Shown here piece by piece: positions 35,963 to 44,551 of a stretch of DNA of 64,000 bases; position 1 is the stretch's first letter, and every line of letters starts with the position of its first letter. Source of the DNA: Candidatus Zixiibacteriota bacterium (GTDB taxonomy: Bacteria > Zixibacteria > MSB-5A5 > GN15 > FEB-12). The position numbers and the translations under genes were made by a program. The notes below the pieces were generated by a model. The model did not search any database. It saw only the letters and a program-made list of their open reading frames with translations, and had not been told where the DNA came from. The stretch is taken from positions 62,001 through 126,000 of the forward strand of contig JBFMDV010000005.1 in the NCBI GenBank assembly GCA_040753875.1. The letters run 5' to 3'.

Positions 35963-37210
35963 TTACTTGCGCGTAAACTCCACGCGGGAAAACTCGTCCC
36001 AATCCACTTCCACCTCACGTCCCTTTGGTGAAGTGGTTATGAATATCCCCTTGTTGTCCTCGTCGACATCATTGGAGCCCCGCAACACGAAGGTGCGACC
36101 ATCCCAGGTCGTCACCTTGCTGGCACGGAAGGATTGTTTGGAGATCTCTTTTATGAGGCCGAATTCAATGTCGAACTCGCAGTTCCGATAGGCGCCATCA
36201 AGAAATTCCCAGGTGGACTCTTCATCGTTGTCCCATCGGATCGTTCCGGTGTAGCTGTCTCCATCCTCTGTGTACACGGTGCCGGACAGCGGCCGCCCAC
36301 CGTCGAAGTCGGCGTATGTGAGTGGCTGCGGCGCCTGGCTGAACACGAGTTTATCGAAATCATCCCACTCGATCTGAACCTGCCCAAATCCGGGATCCGC
36401 CACCAGGATACCGCGGTTGCTCTCATCGACATCATTGCTCCCACGCAGGACCAACTCCTCGCCTGACTTGAGCGCCACGCTTGCCGCGCTTGCGCTATAG
36501 CGCGCAATTGAGGCGATCCGATCAAACTTGACCTTGCGATCCCGATCTTTCTGTTCTCCCTCAAGGAGATCATTGGTGAACACTTCGTCGATGTCCCAGC
36601 ACACGAACCCGGTATACTCATCCCCACGTCGGGTCGTCACAGTTCCATAAAGTCTCTCACCGAACACCGAGGCCTCGCCGGTCTTCGCCGGCTCCAGATC
36701 GACCCGTTCTATATCGTCCCAGGCGAGCTCGGTCTCCCCTTGCTTTTCATCTTCGATGATTATCTCCCTTATGTCCGACCCGATATCAGTGGAGCCCTCC
36801 GACAGCGTGACCGTCTGACCGGATTTGAGTTCGATGATTGCCTCGTCATCCCCGTCAACTTCCAGACTCTTGATATGTCCAAACCGAATCCCGGATGAGG
36901 CCGAGCCCGACCACGAGAAATCTCCGTCAGACTCACCGATCTTTATACCGAACACCTCTATTCGGGTGGTTCGCTTGGATCGACGGCTGCGGCTTGACCT
37001 GTCCCGATCCTCGTCCGACAGCTCTTTGGTTCCATTGAGGATATCGCACCAGTTTGTCTCATTCTTGTCCCACCGGATAAGGCCGCGGTAGACGTCACCG
37101 TCGGTCGTGGTGATCCGGCCATAGATTCGTCCGCTGTTGTCTTCTGCCAATACCGCTCCCCCGACCGCCAGCAGTCCCGCCAGCGCGATCAGCCCTGCTC
37201 TACGCACCAT
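35963..37210 (-). CDS. Secreted protein of three tandem beta-rich repeats
   Basis: I chose the ATG at 37210 (415 residues), with Shine-Dalgarno TGGAGGATCT. A signal peptide covers 1-22. Three homologous units span residues 28-173, 186-291 and 306-412. Each opens with a G-x-(V/I)-x-T-x-x-GD-x-Y-x-G-x-(I/V)-x-W-D motif. Each closes with a GSNDVDE-type turn and an acidic E-x-D-W-D-(D/E) strand. The first unit has an inserted Arg/Ser/Asp-rich stretch at about 62-82. The repeats look like small barrels that could bind calcium through their acidic loops, but I do not recognise the family. Confidence 0.65.
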   Translation of the reverse strand: MVRRAGLIALAGLLAVGGAVLAEDNSGRIYGRITTTDGDVYRGLIRWDKNETNWCDILNGTKELSDEDRDRSSRSRRSKRTTRIEVFGIKIGESDGDFSWSGSASSGIRFGHIKSLEVDGDDEAIIELKSGQTVTLSEGSTDIGSDIREIIIEDEKQGETELAWDDIERVDLEPAKTGEASVFGERLYGTVTTRRGDEYTGFVCWDIDEVFTNDLLEGEQKDRDRKVKFDRIASIARYSASAASVALKSGEELVLRGSNDVDESNRGILVADPGFGQVQIEWDDFDKLVFSQAPQPLTYADFDGGRPLSGTVYTEDGDSYTGTIRWDNDEESTWEFLDGAYRNCEFDIEFGLIKEISKQSFRASKVTTWDGRTFVLRGSNDVDEDNKGIFITTSPKGREVEVDWDEFSRVEFTRK

Positions 37211-37323
37211 AGATCCTCCATCGTGAAGCAATAACTTCTTATAGAGGGAGTTTACGTGGAATCAGGGAAAAGGTTGTGTGGGACCCGAGGTCTGATGCCG
37301 GCGGAATGATCCCGGCTGCAGGC

Positions 37324-39585
37324 CTACTTGATCAGGACCATTTTCCGGACAAGTGACACATCGGCGGCTTCAAGACGGTAGAAATAGATACCCGATGTCA
37401 GCAGACGCCCGGCCGCCGACTCGCCGCTCCAGGATGCCCGGTACTGCCCGGCTGCCTGCGTGCCAACTGCCAGCGTGGCGACCCGCTGCCCCAGTATGTT
37501 GAAGATCTCGAGCGTCACACTGCTGCGTCGTGGCAGGCTATATTGGATAACGGTTGAAGAATTGAACGGGTTGGGGTAATTCTGCCCAAGGGTGTATTCC
37601 TGGGGTAATCCTGTTTCTGTGGGGTCATCGGCGGAGGTCGGCAGGGAGACCGTGACCGTCCCGCGCTCAAACCAAGGAACGAGCGACTGCCCCTCGGCCG
37701 TTATGATTTCAAGATGACCGGTGCCAATGGATGTAGTATCGATCGGGCTGACACCAACCAATTGGCCGGCAGTGAAGAACAGTTCCCCAAGCACATGTGT
37801 ACCGACGGACAAAGCCGTACCGTTGGCGAACATTCGAATGATCGCCTGCCCAGGGACCGTGTCGGGCAGCCATTCCATGAGCGCAGTGGCAGGCATACTG
37901 GTATCGAATTGGATTGAGTCCACGCTGATCACTGTGCTGTCCCATTTCAGCGGCAGTACAATGGACTGAATGCTGGTGACAAGCGTCAGTGTAATCGGAA
38001 CAGAGCGGACCGTGCCAGGCCGCACTTCCGCGGAAGTGATGGCGATGCTGTTCTGTAGCGGACTCTCCGAGGATACTTCAAGTCGGACCGGCACGGCTTG
38101 CGATGAATCAGCGCGATCAGTATCGATAAGTGTGATATCAGCAATATATGTTCCTTCGGCCATCGACTGGTCGACCACGGAAACTGTGAGCGTGTCGGGC
38201 GTCGCGCCGCTCGTCGGAGAGACACTCAACCAGGAGGCTGCGGCAGTGACTTGAAAATGCAGCGAGTTGTATCCGCCATGGTTCAAGGCCACGCGCGCCG
38301 ATGTCGGCAGAGCTCCTCCCGGCGACATACGGAACGCCAGCGATGCCGGTGCGGCGATCAGACGAGGTGTATTGTAGGTGGTGATGGAAGCGAAAATGTC
38401 GTATTGTCCCGAACGCCGGTCCGTCCAGACGGCATACCGATAGCGACCATCGAGCGCGACATCCGGCTGGAGTTGCGCGCTGTCTCCTGAGCTGTTGGCA
38501 CGGAAATTCGTCTCCCGCACAACTCCGTCGACATCGATCATCTGCCCCACTATATCCCACGAACTGGAGGTGGAATCGGCCCACAGGATCGCGACGTTTC
38601 CCATCCGGTCGGCTGCGATCGACGGGTCCCGTTGCGGACGGGCATTGACATCAAAGTTGACCTTCCTGTCGGAGTAAAGAGGCGTCAGGATAGTATCGTA
38701 TTTTCGCGCGTAGATGTCGGGATTAGCCGGATACACACCGTTGCGCCAGTCGGTCCAGACCATCGTGAAATGCCCCATGGCGTCAGCCGCTACATCTGGA
38801 AACGCCTGCCGGGCATTGGTGCCATCGGAACTGACGCGGATATTAGGACCAAAGCGCGTACCGGATGAATCAAAACGCTGCGCGTAGATGTCGTCATTGC
38901 CAGAGCGGTTGTCGTACCAGGTCACCACGAACCATCCGTCCGGCGACACGGCGACACGCGGCGCATGTTGCTGAGCGGTGGCCAGGTCATCGTTGACACG
39001 GAAATTGACTCCCAGCAGGGCGCCATTCGCGGAAATGCGTTGTCCGTAGATATCCCAATTGCGATTACGATAATCCGCCCACACCACCACCCCATCACCC
39101 CACGGTGCCAAAGCGATATCCGGATTCTCCTTGAGGGAGTCGGGCAATTCGAGTGTCAGTCGGGCATTGGTACTCAGGAATGCCGCATTGGTGTCAAAGC
39201 GTTGACTTAGTATCTCTGGATCAAATGGGTACGTGCCATATCTATAGTCCTGCCAGACGGTCGTGTAATGGCCCGCGTAATCGACGCCCACAGCCGGACC
39301 CGCCTGGTGTGCTGATGTCGTATCGTCGTTTACTCGCTGATTCTGCCCTATGGCCGCGCCGACTGAGCTGAATCTCTGGTAGTAAATGTCGCTGTTACCG
39401 TTGCGAGCGTCAGACCAAACGACGATGAAGCAGTTCGATGAAACCGCCACGCGGGGCTGTGTCTGCTCAGCGACCGTGCCATCGTCATTCACCATGAAAT
39501 CGGTCCGGTCGGCACGTGCGGTCTTCGCTGCAACGGCGAAGGCAAAGCATACCAGCGCAGTCGGTATGAGAAGAGCGTGTTTCAC
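37324..39585 (-). CDS. Secreted repeat protein with BACON-like and cohesin-like domains and a Por-type sorting tail
   Basis: I chose the GTG at 39585 (753 residues), which starts an ideal signal peptide (VKHALLIPTALVCFAFAVAAKTARA). The frame runs to an ATG at 39636, but that lies inside a terminator-like hairpin. Residues 25-390 hold about seven repeats with W-x-D-x-R-x-G-x-x-D-I-Y-x-Q-R-F, probably a beta-propeller. A BACON-like domain (ASWLSVSPTSGATPDTLTVSV) follows. A cohesin-like domain (PGTVRSVPITLTLVTSIQSI) follows that. The end is a classic sorting tail with YTLGQNYPNPFNSSTVIQYS and SGIYFYRLEA. It is probably surface displayed. Confidence 0.8.
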   Translation of the reverse strand: MKHALLIPTALVCFAFAVAAKTARADRTDFMVNDDGTVAEQTQPRVAVSSNCFIVVWSDARNGNSDIYYQRFSSVGAAIGQNQRVNDDTTSAHQAGPAVGVDYAGHYTTVWQDYRYGTYPFDPEILSQRFDTNAAFLSTNARLTLELPDSLKENPDIALAPWGDGVVVWADYRNRNWDIYGQRISANGALLGVNFRVNDDLATAQQHAPRVAVSPDGWFVVTWYDNRSGNDDIYAQRFDSSGTRFGPNIRVSSDGTNARQAFPDVAADAMGHFTMVWTDWRNGVYPANPDIYARKYDTILTPLYSDRKVNFDVNARPQRDPSIAADRMGNVAILWADSTSSSWDIVGQMIDVDGVVRETNFRANSSGDSAQLQPDVALDGRYRYAVWTDRRSGQYDIFASITTYNTPRLIAAPASLAFRMSPGGALPTSARVALNHGGYNSLHFQVTAAASWLSVSPTSGATPDTLTVSVVDQSMAEGTYIADITLIDTDRADSSQAVPVRLEVSSESPLQNSIAITSAEVRPGTVRSVPITLTLVTSIQSIVLPLKWDSTVISVDSIQFDTSMPATALMEWLPDTVPGQAIIRMFANGTALSVGTHVLGELFFTAGQLVGVSPIDTTSIGTGHLEIITAEGQSLVPWFERGTVTVSLPTSADDPTETGLPQEYTLGQNYPNPFNSSTVIQYSLPRRSSVTLEIFNILGQRVATLAVGTQAAGQYRASWSGESAAGRLLTSGIYFYRLEAADVSLVRKMVLIK

Positions 39586-39602
39586 CGCCAAACGCCATGG
39601 CA

Positions 39603-39634
39603 ATAAGAATGCCTGCCGGTGAAGGCAGGCATTC
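39603..39634 (-). terminator. Hairpin terminator downstream of the HU/bS22-like unit
   Basis: GAATGCCTGCC and GGCAGGCATTC form an 11-bp perfect stem (39607-39634) with a 6-nt loop. On the minus strand it is followed by TTATTG. It lies 144 nt after the bS22-like stop and 18 nt before the GTG of the next gene. Confidence 0.65.
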
Positions 39635-39777
39635 ATAACATTTCCGCTGTGAGAAGCGCTTGCAGGCTAAAAGGATACATCGTCGCGGCGTCTGGCGGTT
39701 TCACGCGAGAACCGGACTGAAGCGGTCACACAGGGAAGGATTTCACCGTGCGGTTGGGCCCGCTGTTCCTACAGGGC

Positions 39778-39873
39778 TTAGCGTACTTTCTTTTTATGAC
39801 GGTCAGCGCGTCTACGTTTCTTGCGCTTGTGCGTGTTGATTTTGTGGCGCTTACGTTTCCTACCGCAGGGCAT
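39778..39873 (-). CDS. 31-residue AURKAIP1/COX24-type ribosomal protein (bS22-like)
   Basis: An ATG at 39873 with a strong Shine-Dalgarno (GATGGAGGATTG) opens a 31-residue frame ending in TAA. It begins MPCGRKRKRHKINTHKRKK and ends HKKKVR. Twenty of the 31 residues are Lys or Arg. The KRKRHKxxTHKRKKR core is the hallmark of the AURKAIP1/COX24 family, which includes mitochondrial mS38 and mycobacterial bS22 of the small ribosomal subunit. It lies 23 nt after the HU gene. Automatic callers often miss it because of its size. Confidence 0.85.
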   Translation of the reverse strand: MPCGRKRKRHKINTHKRKKRRRADRHKKKVR

Positions 39874-39896
39874 CAATCCTCCATCTTAGACAAATG

Positions 39897-40181
39897 TTAC
39901 AGCGAAAGTTTGGTGATCATGTTCTTGAACTCATTGGACGGCTTGAACACCGGCACTTTGCGATCCGGCACCGGCACCACATCCCCCGTGCGGGGATTGC
40001 GAGCCTTCCGAGCCTTACGCAGCTTGATTTTGAATGTGCCAAAGCCACGTATCTCGATATTGTGTCCGTTCTCGACGGCCTTCTTCACCGTGTCCAGAAA
40101 AGAGTCCACAACAACGGCTACGTCCGTTCGTGTCAGGCCGGTTTTCTCGGCCACCTTCTCGACCAGGTCCGCTTTCGTCAC
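39897..40181 (-). CDS. hup: HU/IHF family DNA-binding protein
   Basis: I chose the GTG at 40181 (94 residues), directly after AGGGAGGTCGCA; a TTG at 40199 is in frame but has no ribosome site. The protein starts VTKADLVEKVAEKTGLTRTDVA, has the saddle motif IEIRGFGTFKIKLRKARKARNPRTGD and the arm residues VPDRKVPVFKPSNEFKN. It bends and packages DNA. The 187-nt region upstream (40200-40386) contains runs of T/A around 40325-40375 but no gene. Confidence 0.95.
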   Translation of the reverse strand: MTKADLVEKVAEKTGLTRTDVAVVVDSFLDTVKKAVENGHNIEIRGFGTFKIKLRKARKARNPRTGDVVPVPDRKVPVFKPSNEFKNMITKLSL

Positions 40182-40386
40182 TGCGACCTCCCTCGACAAT
40201 CGAGTCTATACTGCATTAGTTTCTTTGTCCACAACTCCGGCTGAATCCACTGCCTCACGGTCATCCATTTCATGCCCATAAGCTTTTGGGGCAGTGCAGG
40301 ATACTCTATGTCGCCGGCAAAGGAAAACAAAAACTTTTCGGCTGTCCAGCGATTTTTTGAAAAAAGCGACAAAAAAGCGGGCTAAC

Positions 40387-41292
40387 TCACTGATACAGGT
40401 ACAGTAGCTGAGGACCGGAGAACGCCTGATCGATCTGACCATTCACTTTGCCGGCCATCTGACCCATAAGGTCAAAAAGGGAAATCTTTTCCCGCTTGTA
40501 GGGCCGAACCACGTTCGGTTCTCCCTGGATATCCGCCAGCTCAGCCGCAACTTCTATGGCCTGCTGCAAGCCACCCAAGGTATCCACGAGGCCGAGATTA
40601 TAGGCTTGCAGACCGGTGAATATTGATCCATCGGCCAACGGATATATCTCCTCTTTCTCTTTCTGGCGTCCAGCCGCCACTACCTCGACAAACTGCTCGT
40701 AGGTATTGCTCACTACCGCCTGGAGCATCTGCTGCTCCTTCTCGGTCATCGGGCGGGCGTATGAGCCAACATCTTTGAGCTCGCCGGACTTGATGGTCTC
40801 TGTGCCCACCCCAACCTTGTCGAGAAGTCCCTTGAGGGTATGGAACTGGAAGATGACTCCAATTGAACCGGTGATGGTGCCGGGGTTGGCGATCACGCGG
40901 TCGGCAGCACAGGCGACATAATAGCCGCCGGAGGCTGCCACCGACGCCATCGCCGCCACAACCGGCTTCTCCTTCTTCGCCCTGATAATGGCATCGTATA
41001 GCTCCTGCGATGGCGCTACGACGCCTCCGGGTGAGTCGATGTGTACGATAATCGCTTTGATCGAGCCGCTCTTGGCCCAACGATCGAGCTGCCGTATGAC
41101 CGGACGGGCGCTTTGTTCGTCGATAATGCCGAACATCTCGACAATACCCACCTCCCCGCCGCTCAGACCGGTAAACTCGAGTTCATCGGTTTGCGAGAGC
41201 ATCCCGATCACCATGAAAGCAAACACTGCCAGCGCCATGAGAAACGCCGCAGCAATAATGATTCCGATAACGACGTCGCGCGTCCGTGCCAT
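40387..41292 (-). CDS. sppA: Signal peptide peptidase SppA (short form)
   Basis: The product has 301 residues, the short (about 36 kDa) form. One N-terminal TM segment (about 10-30) anchors it. The S49 catalytic Ser lies in ASVAASGGYYVACAADRVIANPGTITGSIGV, and the general base Lys is in SGELKDVGSYARPMTEKE. It degrades cleaved signal peptides in the membrane. It lies 12 nt after the MltD-like gene, so the two are probably cotranscribed. Confidence 0.95.
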   Translation of the reverse strand: MARTRDVVIGIIIAAAFLMALAVFAFMVIGMLSQTDELEFTGLSGGEVGIVEMFGIIDEQSARPVIRQLDRWAKSGSIKAIIVHIDSPGGVVAPSQELYDAIIRAKKEKPVVAAMASVAASGGYYVACAADRVIANPGTITGSIGVIFQFHTLKGLLDKVGVGTETIKSGELKDVGSYARPMTEKEQQMLQAVVSNTYEQFVEVVAAGRQKEKEEIYPLADGSIFTGLQAYNLGLVDTLGGLQQAIEVAAELADIQGEPNVVRPYKREKISLFDLMGQMAGKVNGQIDQAFSGPQLLYLYQ

Positions 41293-41304
41293 CTTACTCC
41301 GTCC

Positions 41305-43488
41305 TCAGTCAACTGCTATTTTGATCCGGTCGCCGATCTTAAGCTGGTGCGGGTCATCGAGGCTGTTCAGCGCCAGTATCTTGTCAATGGTGGTCCGGTA
41401 CTTCTGGGCGATTCGCGTCAGCGTGTCGCCGTATTTCACCCGATACACCACGTATTCGCCTGAGGCCTGCTCGCCGGGAACGATCAGTTCCTGGCCGGCG
41501 TGAATCCGGCTCGAATTGCTCAGACCGTTCATCCGCCGGATCCATTCGACCGATGTACCGTACAGCCGCGCGATACCCCAGATGCTGTCGCCCGAGCGTA
41601 CCGTATGGACGGACACTTTGGCGGCCGTACTTGCAGGAGCGGACGAGCGCGACTTCCCAGCGTCCGTCTTTGAAGTCGAAGTGGGCGGGGTGTTCATAGC
41701 GCTGGCCGGAATCTGGAGTTTCTGACCGATGCGCAGGCGGGCTCGCTTGTCCATGTTGTTGACCCGCCGGAGTTCGTCTACTGTCACGCCAAGACCACGG
41801 GCTATATCCCACATCGTGTCCCCTTCGCGGACAGTATACACACTCCCGGAAACGTCAGTGGGCTTGATCGCTCTCTTGACGCTTTTTTTCGCCGGCGACG
41901 GTGTACTCGTTGAGGCGTGGTCAGCCGGTATCGGAATGATCAGGTCTCGCCCGGCCTTTAGTTTCGTGCCCTTGGGCAGATTGTTCGCCTCAAGTATGGC
42001 GTACTGAGACACGCCGTATTTGCTCGCGATCGAGGCGATCGATTCGCGCTTACGAACTTTGTGATGTGCGAACGCCGCCTCCTTGGGAGACTCGAGCTGC
42101 TCGTACACGGCCCAGAAACTCTGCTTGAGCCCCTGCGGGATTTTCAGGGCGTAGTTCTTGTCGTTCGGCGGCGTGTAGATGCGAAGCAGTTCGGGATTCA
42201 GGGTTTTCAAGGTGTCCACGCTGCAGCCAACGCGCGAAGCCACGTCGCGCAGATCCAGGCACCTATCGATGACGACCTCATCCCAGTACACCGCCGGCTC
42301 GAACAACACGTCGCCAAAACCGAACTTGGCCGGTTCCTTGGCGATAATGGTAGCGGCATAGATCAGCGGCACATAGTCCATCGTCTGACGGCGGAGGCGG
42401 AGTTTCCAGAAATCATCGGTCCGCTGGCTTTTCATCGTCCGCTCGACCCGTCCCGGCCCGCCGTTATAGGCCGCCATCGCGAGGTCCCATTTGCCGAACT
42501 TGTCGTAGAGATCTTTGAGGAAACGGGCCGCCGCGCGAGTCGATTTCACCGGGTCCTTCCGTTCATCTATCCACCAATTTCGTTCCAGTCCATACAGTTT
42601 TCCGGTGCTCGCGATGAACTGCCAGAGACCGACCGCGCGGGCCCACGAATACGCGTGGGGGTTGTACCCCGATTCGACCAACGACAGATACACGAGATCC
42701 TGCGGCAGGCCGTACTCGGCGAGGACTTTGCTGAACAGGTGATTGTATTTCCTTGACCGACTCAGGTACCGACGGAACGCGTCGTTGGCAACCGTCTGGA
42801 AATACACGATCGAACTGCGCACCCTGTCATTCATCACCACCGGCAGGTCGTAGGAAGCCGGTCCCCCCTCACGCTTGAACACCACCATGGAATCGTGCTC
42901 GAGTTTCGACTCCAGGTCACCAAACCGCTCGATAATAGCCGATGGCGCCGCGTCTTCTCCAAGGCGGCCAAGTGACCGGAGAGCAACACGGTAATCGGCG
43001 ACAATGTTGTCGAGCAGAGTATTATATTTCACCGCCTCGGGAGTGAGCGTGGAGTCGGTCTGGACATCGAGACCGGCGAGCACTTTCAATGCGCGTTCGA
43101 AATAATACTGCGCCTCCTCCCAACCTCCTTCGCGGTTGGCGATCCCCCCCATGGCATAATATTCTTCGGCCATGGCGAACATGCGCCAGAGGGAATCGTT
43201 GCCATTCGATTCGCTGTCGCTGGGCCATTCCGGATCCAGTATTAACTGCTCAAGAAGCTCGTCGTCCAGAATCGATTCCGAATCCGCCGGTAGAGCAGCA
43301 AATTTGTCAATGTCGGTATTAGAACCGTCTGAAGTGTCTGGCGCCAGGCTGTCGTGGTGATCGGCCCGATATTCGCCATCGAGCCCACTATTCTTCATCC
43401 CTTTAGAGCCGCCGCAACCGGCGAGAAGCAGCGCAACGCCAGCCAGAGACAAAAGGACCCATGTCGCAAATTCAAATCGTCTTTTCAT
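41305..43488 (-). CDS. MltD-like membrane-bound lytic transglycosylase with LysM repeats
   Basis: I chose the ATG at 43488 (727 residues); a GTG two codons earlier is possible. A lipobox (VALLLAGC) lies near residue 23. The SLT domain (about 245-380) has the catalytic Glu in LVESGYNPHAYSWARAVGLWQFIASTGKLYGL and the AYNGGPGRV motif. At least three LysM modules follow (HKVRKRESIASIASKYGVS, YTVREGDTMWDIARGLGV, HTVRSGDSIWGIARLYGT), and a fourth ends the protein (YRVKYGDTLTRIAQKYRT). It cleaves peptidoglycan strands in the envelope. Confidence 0.93.
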   Translation of the reverse strand: MKRRFEFATWVLLSLAGVALLLAGCGGSKGMKNSGLDGEYRADHHDSLAPDTSDGSNTDIDKFAALPADSESILDDELLEQLILDPEWPSDSESNGNDSLWRMFAMAEEYYAMGGIANREGGWEEAQYYFERALKVLAGLDVQTDSTLTPEAVKYNTLLDNIVADYRVALRSLGRLGEDAAPSAIIERFGDLESKLEHDSMVVFKREGGPASYDLPVVMNDRVRSSIVYFQTVANDAFRRYLSRSRKYNHLFSKVLAEYGLPQDLVYLSLVESGYNPHAYSWARAVGLWQFIASTGKLYGLERNWWIDERKDPVKSTRAAARFLKDLYDKFGKWDLAMAAYNGGPGRVERTMKSQRTDDFWKLRLRRQTMDYVPLIYAATIIAKEPAKFGFGDVLFEPAVYWDEVVIDRCLDLRDVASRVGCSVDTLKTLNPELLRIYTPPNDKNYALKIPQGLKQSFWAVYEQLESPKEAAFAHHKVRKRESIASIASKYGVSQYAILEANNLPKGTKLKAGRDLIIPIPADHASTSTPSPAKKSVKRAIKPTDVSGSVYTVREGDTMWDIARGLGVTVDELRRVNNMDKRARLRIGQKLQIPASAMNTPPTSTSKTDAGKSRSSAPASTAAKVSVHTVRSGDSIWGIARLYGTSVEWIRRMNGLSNSSRIHAGQELIVPGEQASGEYVVYRVKYGDTLTRIAQKYRTTIDKILALNSLDDPHQLKIGDRIKIAVD

Positions 43489-43583
43489 ACGCACAGTGCC
43501 GCCATTGAATCGGTCAATGGGGTTTTCTCCATTTATCGGTTATACGCGGCACAACCTTTATAGCGCCACGGCTAAGCCCTTGC

Positions 43584-43613
43584 TATATAACGGGTACTGT
43601 AAAATAGTGTCAA
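43584..43613 (-). promoter_or_regulatory. Predicted promoter of the MltD-like/sppA unit
   Basis: On the minus strand there is a consensus -35 TTGACA (43613-43608) that overlaps the miaA stop codon, an 18-bp spacer and a -10 TATATA (43589-43584). Confidence 0.55.
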
Positions 43614-44551
43614 GTTTTTTCCCTTTCGGACCAGAGAGTGGTCAATCGTCCTGCAACGGCGTCCATCAGTAGCCCTGGTTCACCGAAATACAGGCAGCCT
43701 GTTTGTTTGCGGAACCAGGTCATCTGTCGTTTGGCATATCTCCGGGTATACTGCTTCATCAAACTCACTGCCTCGTCAATAGTGAGACGCCCATCGAGGA
43801 AATCCAGGAGTTCATCGTAACCGATAATATTGGACCGTCTGATTGCGTCCTTCATGCCTTGCAACACCAAACGCTCGAGTTCGTTCAATAGTCCCGACGC
43901 CATCATCTGGTCTACCCGCCGGTCTATGATGTCGTACAAGTGTTGGCGAGGGGGCAGCAGACAAAAATATTCGTAGGTATACTTTGGATGACGATGGTTC
44001 GACGAAGTTCGCAGTTGTGACTTGGTCAGTCCGGTGAGTTCGAAAATCTCCAGTGCCCGCAAGACACGAACAGTGTTGTTGGCGTGAACCAGTGCCGCTT
44101 CAAGTGGGTCGATCTGCCGCAGTCGGGCGTGCATCTTCTCCGCACCGACCCGAGCCAGATCTTTTTCCAATTGCTCGCGAACGGGCATGTCGTCTTGTTC
44201 AATTTCGATCACCCCTTCCGTGAGCGCTCGAAGGTACAGGCCGGTTCCGCCGACTACAATCGGCAAACGCTGTCGCGCGCGTATATCGCCGATCGCCGCT
44301 TCGGCATCGACTATGAACCTGTAGGCGTTGTACCGCTCTCCTGGCTCCACCAGATCAAGCAGGTGAAAACGGACGCGCAGCTGCTCTTCGATCGTAGGTT
44401 TGGCGGTGCCGATATCCAGGTGCTTGATTATCTGGCGTGAGTCGGCCGAGACGATCTCAAGCGGAAACTGGTTGGCCAAGACAACTGCGACGGCGGTCTT
44501 GCCGGACCCGGTAGGTCCGCAAATGATCGGTATGGGCGGGAAATCAGGCAC
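43610..44551 (-). CDS. miaA: tRNA dimethylallyltransferase
   Basis: I chose the GTG at 44551 (313 residues), which overlaps the mutL stop by 8 nt and puts the P-loop (PIPIICGPTGSGKTAVAV) at the usual position. The open frame to 44674 lies inside mutL. Further motifs are VSADSRQIIKHLDIGTAKP, VVGGTGLYLRAL and TRRYAKRQMTWFRKQ. It adds the isopentenyl group to A37 of tRNAs reading U-starting codons. The order mutS-mutL-miaA is widespread. Confidence 0.95.
   Translation of the reverse strand: MPDFPPIPIICGPTGSGKTAVAVVLANQFPLEIVSADSRQIIKHLDIGTAKPTIEEQLRVRFHLLDLVEPGERYNAYRFIVDAEAAIGDIRARQRLPIVVGGTGLYLRALTEGVIEIEQDDMPVREQLEKDLARVGAEKMHARLRQIDPLEAALVHANNTVRVLRALEIFELTGLTKSQLRTSSNHRHPKYTYEYFCLLPPRQHLYDIIDRRVDQMMASGLLNELERLVLQGMKDAIRRSNIIGYDELLDFLDGRLTIDEAVSLMKQYTRRYAKRQMTWFRKQTGCLYFGEPGLLMDAVAGRLTTLWSEREKT

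Noticed and set aside
40178-40372. 64-codon frame upstream of HU on the minus strand
   Set aside because: It has no ribosome site, overlaps the HU start and likely covers the hup promoter region.
40315-40385. T/A-rich tract after sppA as a terminator
   Set aside because: The short TTTTTTCAAAAAA dyad has no GC stem, so it is not a convincing intrinsic terminator.
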